A stretch of 64,000 nucleotides of DNA from Janthinobacterium sp. 17J80-10 (GTDB lineage Bacteria; Pseudomonadota; Gammaproteobacteria; Burkholderiales; Burkholderiaceae_D), in NCBI RefSeq assembly GCF_004114795.1, contig NZ_CP035311.1, positions 496,001 to 560,000 on the forward strand. Reading direction: 5' to 3'. Position numbers and translations under genes: made by a program. The notes under the pieces are model-generated. The model had not been told where the DNA came from. It was given only the letters and a program-made list of their open reading frames with translations, and made no database searches. Numbering within the stretch: the first letter of the stretch is position 1; each line of letters starts with the position of its first letter. Of this stretch, positions 54,846-64,000 are shown piece after piece.

Positions 54846-56057
54846 TTAGCCCCTGACCTTGGCAACAGGGCTATGCCGCAAGCGAAATGCATCCGGCATG
54901 CCCGACCCCAAAAGCGGCCGCAGATACAAGCGGAAGGCATCGGTAATGTCCGTGCCGCTGGCGGCAATGAATTCATCTTCCATGGTGCGCGTCTTGCCTG
55001 CCACCGCATCGAGCGCCAGCAATTCGTACTCGACCGAGTAATAGCCGGTGCGCCTGATCGCCACCGAGCCGTCGCGGTCGCCCCAAAACGCAAATTGCAC
55101 CGCCTTTTCGCCGACTTCGCGCGCTTCGCGCTGGTCCACGTCCGACACGCAGCCGATGAAGGAGCGCTGCAGGTAGCCGAAAGTGTCGCCGCGTACCCGC
55201 TTGATGCCGAGCTTCGACTTGATTTCCTCGCACAGCAGATCCGCCAGCGCGCCGGTACCGGAGAGTTGCACATTGCCATGCGCATCATGTTCCAGATCTT
55301 TGGCCAGCAGGCTGGCAATGGGCGTGCCGGACGCATCGTGGATGCCTTCGGAGACGGCAATCACGCAGCGGCCGAAGCGCTCATAAGTCGCCTTCACATC
55401 GGCCAGGAATTTTTCGAGAATAAAGGTGCGTTCCGGCAGATAGATCAGGTGCGGGCCATCGTCCGGGAATTTCTTGCCCAGTGCCGACGCCGCCGTCAAA
55501 AAGCCGGCATGCCGCCCCATCACCACGCCCACATACACGCCGGGCAGCGCAGCGTTGTCCAGATTGGCGCCGGCAAAGGCCTGCGCCACGAAGCGCGCGG
55601 CCGATGGGAATCCCGGCGTGTGGTCATTGCCAACAAGGTCGTTGTCGATGGTCTTCGGGATGTGGATGCTGCGCAGAGGATAGCCAGCCTTGCGCGCTTC
55701 CTCGGACACGATGCGTACCGTGTCCGAGGAATCGTTGCCGCCGATATAAAAGAAATGTTCGATCTCGTGGGCGCGCAGCACCTGGAAAATTTCCTGGCAA
55801 TACTTCAGGTCCGGTTTGTCGCGAGTGGAGCCCAGTGCGGAAGAAGGCGTATTGGCGACCAGTTCGAGGTTATGGCTGGTTTCTTGCGTGAGATCGACAA
55901 ACTCTTCATTGATGATGCCGCGTACGCCATGGCGCGCCCCGTACACGCGCTCGACCTGCCGGAAACGCCGCGCTTCGAGCGCCACGCCGACCAGGGATTG
56001 GTTGATGACCGCAGTAGGGCCGCCACCTTGGGCGACCAGGATTTTTCCGGAAGGCAT
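54846..56057 (-). CDS. 6-phosphofructokinase, PPi-dependent type
   Basis: 403 residues. ILVAQGGGPTAVINQSL, YIGGNDSSDTV (106-110 GGNDS), PKTIDND (134-140) and VYVGVVMGRHAGFL are the active-site stretches. In PPi-dependent enzymes the ATP-enzyme GGDGS Gly becomes Asp, and PGTIDND becomes PKTIDND; both changes are present, so pyrophosphate rather than ATP is the expected phosphoryl donor and the step would be reversible. It stands alone on the minus strand, 280 bp after the end of any neighbour. The ATG at 56057 gives the usual family start. Confidence 0.88.
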   Translation of the reverse strand: MPSGKILVAQGGGPTAVINQSLVGVALEARRFRQVERVYGARHGVRGIINEEFVDLTQETSHNLELVANTPSSALGSTRDKPDLKYCQEIFQVLRAHEIEHFFYIGGNDSSDTVRIVSEEARKAGYPLRSIHIPKTIDNDLVGNDHTPGFPSAARFVAQAFAGANLDNAALPGVYVGVVMGRHAGFLTAASALGKKFPDDGPHLIYLPERTFILEKFLADVKATYERFGRCVIAVSEGIHDASGTPIASLLAKDLEHDAHGNVQLSGTGALADLLCEEIKSKLGIKRVRGDTFGYLQRSFIGCVSDVDQREAREVGEKAVQFAFWGDRDGSVAIRRTGYYSVEYELLALDAVAGKTRTMEDEFIAASGTDITDAFRLYLRPLLGSGMPDAFRLRHSPVAKVRG

Positions 56058-56180
56058 TCGGTTCCTCCATGTTGTTATCGATATCGATCGGCGCGTGCGT
56101 CGATTCTATACCCTGCTGCATCCAGAAAACCGAAACCTACCTGCGCGATGTGCCGGGCGAATGCGCCACTTGCGCTGCCA

Positions 56181-56969
56181 TTACCGGCCTGCACCGGGTG
56201 CCGCAACCGGATGCGCTGCGATAAACTCGCCTGTCAGGCGGCAGGTTTCATCCAGGTATTCATCGATGAAGCCATGGCGGGCGCCGTCGATGATGGCAAG
56301 CTGCGCATGCGGGATCGCGTCTGCCAGAATTTGCGCATTGGCCGTTGGATTGACGCGGTCAGCCGAACCATGCAGGACCAGGGTCGGGCAGTCGATGTCG
56401 GGCAGCCGGTCCCATACGTCGTGGCTTTCACTGGCCGTGAAATGCAGCTTTTTTGCAAAGTCTGGCGTGGCAGCCGATGGCAGTGAAAACTTGTGGTGCT
56501 CCAGGTATGCGGGGCTGTAAAACACGTCGGCCATGCCGGCTGTATCGCCCTTGACGAATAGTGCCGAGACCCAGGGTTCTCGTGCGACGCCATGGCGGTT
56601 GCCGGGCGTAGTCGCGCCCAAAATCAGGCTGGCCACGCGTGTGCGATGCTTGATCGCCAGCCACTGGCAGACACGGCCACCCATCGAATAGCCGAATACA
56701 TGCGCACGTTCAAAGCCGGCGGCGTCCAGCACGGCAATGGCATCATCGGCAAACATTTCGGTGGTGTAGGCCGGCGCCGCAGGTTTGTCGCTGTCGCCAG
56801 TGCCGCGGTGGTCATACCGGATCACTGTGCAACGGCTGGCCATGGCAGCGGAAAATTGATCCCACAAGTGTCGGTCGAAGCTCTGCCCGCTAATCAGCAG
56901 CAATGGGTCGCCGGCACCTTGCACATCATAGGCAATGCGGGTGCCGTCAACGGCGATGGCAAAAGGCAT
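56181..56969 (-). CDS. alpha/beta hydrolase (3-oxoadipate-enol-lactonase-like)
   Basis: 262 residues. MPFAIAVDGTRIAYDVQGAGDPLLLISGQSFDRHLWDQF and RYDHRGTGDSDKP are typical of the RsbQ/PcaD-like branch. The nucleophile Ser is in GYSMGG, the acid Asp in HGSADRVNP and the His in GARHGFIDE, so the triad looks complete. The substrate is unknown. GGAG lies about six bases before the ATG at 56969; the frame to 57074 is not needed. Confidence 0.85.
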   Translation of the reverse strand: MPFAIAVDGTRIAYDVQGAGDPLLLISGQSFDRHLWDQFSAAMASRCTVIRYDHRGTGDSDKPAAPAYTTEMFADDAIAVLDAAGFERAHVFGYSMGGRVCQWLAIKHRTRVASLILGATTPGNRHGVAREPWVSALFVKGDTAGMADVFYSPAYLEHHKFSLPSAATPDFAKKLHFTASESHDVWDRLPDIDCPTLVLHGSADRVNPTANAQILADAIPHAQLAIIDGARHGFIDEYLDETCRLTGEFIAAHPVAAPGAGR

Positions 56970-57097
56970 TTCATTCTCCGAGTGTCGTATCGAAAGGCGG
57001 CGCAACGCCGCTGTTCCGCCTTGCTGCCACTCTGTCATGAATCGCTTACTTTCGTCCAGCGGCGGGGACCGCAAACCCCTGATTTTTCAAGCCAGTT

Positions 57098-57523
57098 TTA
57101 AGCTGCGGCGCAGGCGCCTTCCTGCGTTTCAGCCGGCTGCATAACCGATGCAAGCATTCTGTCCATGGTTGTAATATGGGAAGTGAGCCACTGGGAGAAC
57201 AGGCCGCCTATTTCCCTTCCCTCTGCTACGGCGCCTTCCTTGACGCGCAGATTGGCATACCGAAGCGCGTTCAGGGCCTGGCCATGCTGATCGCGATGAC
57301 ATGCGATGCCGGGAAAGGCGATTTCTTCCATCGCCTGTTCTTCCGCCTTGAAATGATCACGGACTTGCTGAAGCAATGCCTCAAATACCGACGGAAAATC
57401 GGCATCGGACACCGATGAAAGCTGATCGAGCTGTTCGTGCAGCATCTGGTGGGACTCATCCATGAAGGCGATGCCCAATGCGAACGGATTTGACAAAGAC
57501 TCGGGAGACGGATTAATACACAT
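57098..57523 (-). CDS. bacteriohemerythrin
   Basis: 141 residues of the hemerythrin family. All di-iron ligands are present: H25 (DESHQML), H57 and E61 (HFKAEEQ), H76 and H80 (HRDQH), H116 and D121 (HITTMD). Such proteins bind O2, and some bind NO, in the cytoplasm, often in microaerobic or motile bacteria. The start at 57523 (MCINPSPESLSNPFALGIAFMDESH) is normal for the family; the frame continues upstream to 57718 without homology. An FNR/Dnr-type box lies 127 bp before the ATG. Confidence 0.88.
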   Translation of the reverse strand: MCINPSPESLSNPFALGIAFMDESHQMLHEQLDQLSSVSDADFPSVFEALLQQVRDHFKAEEQAMEEIAFPGIACHRDQHGQALNALRYANLRVKEGAVAEGREIGGLFSQWLTSHITTMDRMLASVMQPAETQEGACAAA

Positions 57524-57649
57524 ACATGTTTTCTTGAAAAGGAAATTGGCTACGGCTCCGTGCATCGGGCAGGCGTGAAATACGTAGCGGCCCGATGCAA
57601 TAATGACGATGCCGAGCGGCGATGGTAGAGCTCGCGGCTGAGAATTTGG

Positions 57650-57663
57650 TTGATTTAAGTCAA
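57650..57663 (-). promoter_or_regulatory. FNR/Dnr-type box ahead of the hemerythrin gene
   Basis: TTGATTTAAGTCAA matches the FNR/Dnr consensus TTGATNNNNATCAA at 9 of 10 fixed positions; it is closer to Dnr/NNR-type NO-regulator sites. Reading leftward, TACCAT (complement of 57622-57627, 4/6 to TATAAT) lies at the class II distance from its centre. Confidence 0.55.
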
Positions 57664-57730
57664 AGTGCCCAAAACCGGTTGACTCCAAGGAGGGTCGTAG
57701 ACATTCATCTTTAAACACGCTTCCAAATAA

Positions 57731-57760
57731 AAAGGCTGCATTCTTGCGAACGCAGCCTTT
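57731..57760 (-). terminator. intrinsic terminator of gyrB
   Basis: AAAGGCTGC (57731-57739) and GCAGCCTTT (57752-57760) form a perfect 9-bp stem, extendable by TTC/GAA inside. Read leftward from gyrB it is followed by TTTTTATTT, a good U-tract. Read rightward it is followed by CTTTTCC. Confidence 0.8.
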
Positions 57761-57871
57761 CTTTTCCTTTTTAACCCCAGGTCTTAAGTCAATTGCATCA
57801 ACTATGCTACTCCAGCAACAGAGTTATGGCACGAGTTGCAATGAGTTTGGCGGCCTGCGGATCCTACAACA

Positions 57872-60391
<2,520 letters not shown>

Positions 60392-60435
60392 TTACAAAAA
60401 CTGACGACTGAATAAAGCTAAAGAACGAAGGATTT

Positions 60436-60455
60436 ATTTGTTTCTGCAAACAAAT
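60436..60455. repeat. AT-rich inverted repeat in the dnaN-gyrB gap
   Basis: ATTTGTTT (60436-60443) and AAACAAAT (60448-60455) form an 8-bp perfect inverted repeat around CTGC. It lies 54 bp before the gyrB ATG, perhaps in its promoter or leader. Confidence 0.4.
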
Positions 60456-60529
60456 TTACTGCTTTTAAAATGTGGCAAAGGGGCGCGCTGACCTTCCGCA
60501 CCCCCCTTTGTCGGTTGCTTCTTGCTGGA

Positions 60530-61636
60530 TCAAATACGCATCGGCATCACAACGTATTTGAAGTCGGCGTTCTCCGGAATCGTGATCAGCGCGGAGGAAT
60601 TGGCGTCCCCGAGGGCGATGTTGATGCTGTCGCACTTCAGGTTGTTCAAGACATCCAGCAGGTAAGTCACGTTAAAGCCGATATCGATGCTGTCGCCGCC
60701 GTAGTCGATTTCGATTTCTTCGACGGCTTCTTCCTGGTCGGCATTGGTGGAGCTGATCTTCATGCTGCCAGGGGCGACGATGCAGCGCACACCCTTGAAT
60801 TTATCGGAAGTCATGATCGCGGCGCGCTGCAGCGATTGCAGCAGCGTCACGCGGTCGATGGTGAAATTGTTCTTGTAACCCTTGGGGATCACGCGGGTGT
60901 AGTCCGGGAACTTGCCCTCGACCAGCTTCGAGATCAGTTCGATATCGGCAAAGGTCAGCTTGACCTGGTTGTTGGCGATTTCGAGATTCACCGGGTTTTC
61001 CAGGTCTTCCAGCAAGCGCTGCAATTCCAGGATGGTCTTGCGCGGAATGATGACTTCCTGGCGCGGGAAATCCTGGTCGGTCTCGACCTGGCAAAACGCC
61101 AGGCGGTGGCCGTCTGTTGCGACTGCAATCACGTTCTTGCCATCGACGACCAGCAACAGGCCATTCAGGTAATAGCGGATATCCTGCTGCGCCATCGAGA
61201 AGTGCACCATGTTGAAGAGGTGCTTCAGGGTCTTTTGCGGCAGCGTGACTTTCGCATTGAAATGCTCGGCTTGCGCCACCGTCGGGAATTCTTCGGCGGC
61301 CAGCGTCTGCAGGGCAAAGCGTGATTTGCCGCTTTGGACCGTCATGCGCTTGTTGGCCAGCGACAGCGACACATCGGTGGAATCCGGCAGCGCGCGCAGG
61401 ATATCCAGCAGCTTGCGCGCGGCCACCGTGATGGCGGTCGCCTCACCGCCGCTGCCGACATCGGCGTGGGTCGTGATCTGCACTTCGATGTCGGTCGACA
61501 GGAAAGAGACGCGCTCGCCATCCTTGCGAATGAGGATATTGGCCAGAATCGGCAACGTGTGCCGACGCTCGACAATACCGCTCACTATCTGCAGTGGCCT
61601 GAGAAGCGTGTCTCGGGTGGTTTTGACCAATTGCAT
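60530..61636 (-). CDS. dnaN: DNA polymerase III beta sliding clamp
   Basis: 368 residues, normal for DnaN. Starts MQLVKTTRDTLLRPLQIVSGIVERRHTLPILANILI and ends VVMPMRI, the canonical C-terminal VMPMR tail of the partner-binding cleft. AGGGATATAACT upstream supports the ATG at 61636; the in-frame extension to 61696 is unsupported. It clamps polymerase III and other repair proteins to DNA. Confidence 0.98.
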   Translation of the reverse strand: MQLVKTTRDTLLRPLQIVSGIVERRHTLPILANILIRKDGERVSFLSTDIEVQITTHADVGSGGEATAITVAARKLLDILRALPDSTDVSLSLANKRMTVQSGKSRFALQTLAAEEFPTVAQAEHFNAKVTLPQKTLKHLFNMVHFSMAQQDIRYYLNGLLLVVDGKNVIAVATDGHRLAFCQVETDQDFPRQEVIIPRKTILELQRLLEDLENPVNLEIANNQVKLTFADIELISKLVEGKFPDYTRVIPKGYKNNFTIDRVTLLQSLQRAAIMTSDKFKGVRCIVAPGSMKISSTNADQEEAVEEIEIDYGGDSIDIGFNVTYLLDVLNNLKCDSINIALGDANSSALITIPENADFKYVVMPMRI

Positions 61637-61763
61637 AGTTATATCCCTGATAGTGATTGAGAACCGTGATGATTTACAGGTATCAATTTTGACCAAAAAT
61701 CCCCGCTCTGACCACCAATTTATTTATGGCTTTACAACGGGGCTTGTTAGGTGCAGTGCAAAG

Positions 61764-61772
61764 TTATCCACA
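61764..61772 (+). promoter_or_regulatory. DnaA box TTATCCACA between dnaN and dnaA
   Basis: Exact consensus 9-mer TTATCCACA. One box in the 163-bp gap, probably for control of dnaN or as part of the origin region. Confidence 0.6.
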
Positions 61773-61799
61773 GGCACTTAGGCAAGCCTTTAAAAATTT

Positions 61800-63185
61800 C
61801 TATCCTTTAAGAGTTTGCTCAAGTACATGAAGTTCGTGGTTGATTTCCGGATTCTTGGCGCGGTCACCGGCAATCTTGCGCACCGCGTGCAAGACGGTCG
61901 TATGGTCACGCCCGCCAAACAGTTCGCCGATTTCCGGTAAACTCTTTTGCGTTAGCTCTTTGGCAAGATACATGGCAATCTGGCGTGGCCGGGCAATATT
62001 GGCCGGGCGCTTTTTCGAATACATGTCGGCGACCTTGATATTGAAAAAGTCCGCCACCGTTTTCTGGATGTTTTCGACAGAAATTTGCCGGTTTTGCACT
62101 GACAGTAAGTCTTTTAATGCTTCCTTGACCACATCGATGGTGATTTCCTTGCCGTGGAAGCGCGAATACGCAAGGATCTTGCGCAAGGCCCCTTCCAGTT
62201 CGCGCACGTTGGAGCGCAGGTGCTTGGCAACGAAGAACGCCACGTCATCCGACAGGGGCGTACCTTCCTGAACCGCTTTTTTCAGCAGAATCGCCACCCG
62301 CATTTCCAGCTCCGGCGGCTCGATGGCCACCGTCAGGCCCGAATCGAAACGGGAAATCAGGCGGTCATCCATGCCGGTGATTTCCTTGGGATAGGTGTCG
62401 CTGGTGATGATGATTTGTTTCTTTGCTGCAATCAGGGCTTCGAACGCATAAAAGAATTCTTCTTGCGTGCGGCTCTTGCCGGCAAAGAATTGAATGTCGT
62501 CGATCAGCAACAGGTCAAGCGAGTGGTAATACCGCTTGAAGTCATCGAAGCCCTTACGTTGGTAAGCGGTCACTACGTCGCGAACGTACTGTTCTGCGTG
62601 GATGTAGCGAATGCGTGCATTCGGATTGTCGACCAGGAGCTGGTTGCCGATGGCATGGATCAAGTGGGTTTTACCCAGGCCGACACCGCCATACAGGAAC
62701 AGCGGGTTGTAGGACGTGCCGGGGTTGTTGGCGACCTGGATGGCGGCGGCGCGTGCCAGCTGGTTGGCCTTGCCGGTAACGAAACTGTCGAAGGTCAGGT
62801 CCGGGTTGATGCGGCTTTGCTCGCGCCGCGGCGTCATGGTCTCGACCGGGATTTCCTGGAAGGCATGCGGCATGCTGGCTTGCTGGGGACTGCCGGAGTG
62901 GGCGGGTGCGGACACGCCGGTGGCCGGTTTTTTGGCGACGTTGGTGCGCGGGTCGAGCACGAACTGGACTTCGATCGGGCCATCCCAGTGCTGGGCAGCC
63001 AGCGCATGGATGCGGCTGGCGAACTGGGTCTTGACCCAGTCCAGCTTGAAACGGTTGGGCGCGGCAATACGCAACAAGCCCTCCTCGAAATCCAGCGGTG
63101 CGAGAGGCTTGATCCAGGCGTTAAATTGTTGCGGAGTCAGTTCCTGCTCCAGTTGGGCGGAACAGGCCTGCCAAAAATTTTCCAT
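61800..63185 (-). CDS. dnaA: chromosomal replication initiator DnaA
   Basis: 461 residues with all four domains: domain I ([25 protein letters not shown]), a short Pro/Ser linker, AAA+ domain III (Walker [11 protein letters not shown] about 172; Walker [28 protein letters not shown] sensor region) and DNA-binding domain IV ([15 protein letters not shown], the DnaA-box recognition helix). It melts the origin and loads DnaB. Upstream lies the candidate origin gap. Confidence 0.98.
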   Translation of the reverse strand: MENFWQACSAQLEQELTPQQFNAWIKPLAPLDFEEGLLRIAAPNRFKLDWVKTQFASRIHALAAQHWDGPIEVQFVLDPRTNVAKKPATGVSAPAHSGSPQQASMPHAFQEIPVETMTPRREQSRINPDLTFDSFVTGKANQLARAAAIQVANNPGTSYNPLFLYGGVGLGKTHLIHAIGNQLLVDNPNARIRYIHAEQYVRDVVTAYQRKGFDDFKRYYHSLDLLLIDDIQFFAGKSRTQEEFFYAFEALIAAKKQIIITSDTYPKEITGMDDRLISRFDSGLTVAIEPPELEMRVAILLKKAVQEGTPLSDDVAFFVAKHLRSNVRELEGALRKILAYSRFHGKEITIDVVKEALKDLLSVQNRQISVENIQKTVADFFNIKVADMYSKKRPANIARPRQIAMYLAKELTQKSLPEIGELFGGRDHTTVLHAVRKIAGDRAKNPEINHELHVLEQTLKG

Positions 63186-63328
63186 GTATTACTTAGAATG
63201 ACTTGATTAGGAGCGTGCGGTGCTGCATGTTGGTCGTCCCGCAGTGCACGGTTGAGGAGGCCCGAAAAGCGCGGGAAGGTGCCGGGGCGACCGGAAATTT
63301 AACGCTATTTTACCCTTCATCGCCCAAG

Positions 63329-63337
63329 TTATCCACA
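63329..63337 (+). promoter_or_regulatory. DnaA box TTATCCACA
   Basis: Exact consensus 9-mer in the dnaA-rpmH gap, 144 bp upstream of the dnaA start. Confidence 0.65.
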
Positions 63338-63400
63338 GGCACGCCATGTATTTCTACTGTGCGGGGCCCGCATCTGCTTCGCTTGACAATCTCTAAGTGA

Positions 63401-63430
63401 TTGACAAACAAGCGGAAAATGCTGTCTAAT
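63401..63430 (+). promoter_or_regulatory. sigma70-type promoter of rpmH-rnpA
   Basis: -35 TTGACA (63401-63406, perfect) and -10 TCTAAT (63425-63430, 5/6) with an 18-bp spacer, about 94 bp before the rpmH ATG. A second TTGACA at 63383 has no -10 at the right distance. Confidence 0.65.
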
Positions 63431-63523
63431 TCTGGGTTCGCCGCCCGTTGTGTCCATGACGCGATGCGTTGCACGAGATACTGAACCCCAAGCATTTCCT
63501 TTTAGCTGATTAGCGAGATAACA

Positions 63524-63658
63524 ATGAAACGTACTTACCAGCCTTCCGTCGTTCGCCGCAAGCGCACCCACGGTTTCCGCGTGCGCATGGCCACCCGCAG
63601 CGGCCGCGCTATCCTGAACGCACGCCGTGGCAAGGGCCGCAAGCGTCTGGCTGTCTAA
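63524..63658 (+). CDS. rpmH: 50S ribosomal protein L34
   Basis: 44 residues, [20 protein letters not shown]...[11 protein letters not shown], an unmistakable L34. It is basic and ends at the TAA at 63656-63658. A purine-rich GCGAGA lies upstream of the ATG. Cotranscribed with rnpA, which starts 22 bp later. Confidence 0.97.
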   Translation: MKRTYQPSVVRRKRTHGFRVRMATRSGRAILNARRGKGRKRLAV

Positions 63659-63680
63659 GCCAGGCCACTGCTTTCCCTGC

Positions 63681-64000
63681 GTGAACCGCGATCGTTCGCA
63701 GGATTTCGCCCGCGATCGGCGCATCGTTAAAACGGATGAATTTTCATCCGTTTTTCGTTTGCGGCCGGTGCAACGCAGCGCGCATTTCGTACTCTATACC
63801 CGGATTAACAACTTGCCGCATGCCCGCCTGGGCGTCGTCGCCGCGAAACGCCTGGCGCCGCGCGCCGTGACCCGCAATGCCATCAAGCGCGTGACACGCG
63901 AATTGTTCCGCCAGACGCCGTTGCCAGGTCTGGATTGCATCGTGCGCCTGGCCAAGCCGGTCAATACCAAAAAGGCGCCGGCCAGCACGGCAGCCCTGAA
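63681..64000 (+). CDS. rnpA: ribonuclease P protein component, partial (runs off the window)
   Basis: Only the first 106 codons are present. GTG at 63681 begins NRDRSQDFARDRRIVKTDEFSSVFRLRP. RLGVVAAKRLAPRAVTRNAIKRVTRELFR contains the RNA-binding RNR motif (RNAIKR) of RnpA. It assists the RNase P RNA in tRNA 5' maturation. The start is a GTG and the ribosome site is modest. Confidence 0.9.
   Translation, partial: MNRDRSQDFARDRRIVKTDEFSSVFRLRPVQRSAHFVLYTRINNLPHARLGVVAAKRLAPRAVTRNAIKRVTRELFRQTPLPGLDCIVRLAKPVNTKKAPASTAAL

Larger units (their letters stand above)
57524..57871. other. 348-bp gap between gyrB and the hemerythrin gene
   Basis: Contains the gyrB terminator (57731-57760) and the FNR/Dnr-type box (57650-57663), described separately. 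No further gene is visible. Confidence 0.6.
63186..63523. other. dnaA-rpmH intergenic region, candidate oriC
   Basis: 338 bp between divergent dnaA and rpmH, the usual betaproteobacterial oriC position. I find one exact DnaA box (63329-63337), an A/T-rich stretch around 63386-63432, and the rpmH promoter. A full box cluster is not visible, so the origin could extend outside or use degenerate boxes. Confidence 0.45.

Noticed and set aside
54813-56486. 557-codon forward frame opposite the phosphofructokinase and hydrolase genes
   Set aside because: It is antisense to well-supported genes and results from GC-rich third positions; protein has no recognisable fold.
63383-63388. First TTGACA upstream of rpmH as a -35
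   Set aside because: No -10 at 16-19 bp; the second TTGACA at 63401 has one.

Overview
The window looks like chromosomal DNA of a betaproteobacterium (Burkholderiales; Oxalobacteraceae is my best guess, inferred from gene content and protein style only). The right end carries rnpA-rpmH-dnaA-dnaN-gyrB, so it lies next to the chromosomal origin. I see no tRNA or rRNA gene, CRISPR array, transposase or prophage gene.

Layout. (1) 0.2-1.7 kb: an Xni-like flap endonuclease and a divergent ion-channel-like membrane protein. (2) 1.9-22.8 kb: a surface-glycan locus. A forward block (1995-11116) encodes a PglF/WbpM-type dehydratase, a MurJ/MviN-type flippase, an HpcH/HpaI-type aldolase, an asparagine-synthase-like amidotransferase, a PglC/WcaJ-type phosphoglycosyl transferase, a polytopic membrane protein and a GT-B glycosyltransferase. 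It meets a reverse block (18877-11150) encoding a WbpG/PseA-type amidotransferase with its own HisF/HisH pair, then NeuA/LegF, NeuB/LegI, NeuC/LegG, PglD/LegH and a CBS-aminotransferase fusion. Together these predict a CMP-activated legionaminic-acid-type nonulosonate, probably carrying an acetamidino group, made through UDP-diacetylbacillosamine. A Wzz-like chain-length protein and an AT3-SGNH O-acetyltransferase follow. (3) 23-30.7 kb: a two-gene K+ channel unit, a small lipoprotein, a DUF2145 pair, an XRE regulator, a TPMT-like methyltransferase, a HAD phosphatase and a DUF924 protein. (4) 30.8-46.2 kb: a cyclic-di-GMP and taxis region with three large GGDEF-EAL proteins, a YihY/BrkB protein, a zinc alcohol dehydrogenase and an Aer-type chemoreceptor. 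(5) 46.4-54.6 kb: a small exported protein, a CusRS/IrlRS-type two-component pair, and a reverse-strand group made of an orphan PAS-winged-helix regulator, a 907-residue exported protein with a jacalin-like C-terminus, and a TPR-secretin. (6) 54.8-57.5 kb: PPi-type phosphofructokinase, an alpha/beta hydrolase and a bacteriohemerythrin. (7) 57.9-64 kb: gyrB, dnaN, dnaA, the origin-proximal gap, rpmH and the start of rnpA.

The best candidate for an undescribed system is the lectin-like protein/TPR-secretin pair (48947-53649). Its start codons overlap its partner's stop, and its promoter has a good -10 but a poor -35, preceded by three CTGAGC repeats spaced exactly 10 bp apart, which is the geometry used by OmpR-type winged-helix activators. 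The gene just upstream encodes a PAS domain joined to exactly such a DNA-binding domain, with no receiver. Two FNR/Dnr-type boxes are also notable: a perfect one ahead of the CHASE-PAS-GGDEF-EAL gene and a near-perfect one ahead of the hemerythrin gene, both at class II distance from plausible -10 elements. They suggest oxygen or NO control of c-di-GMP turnover and of a di-iron O2/NO-binding protein.
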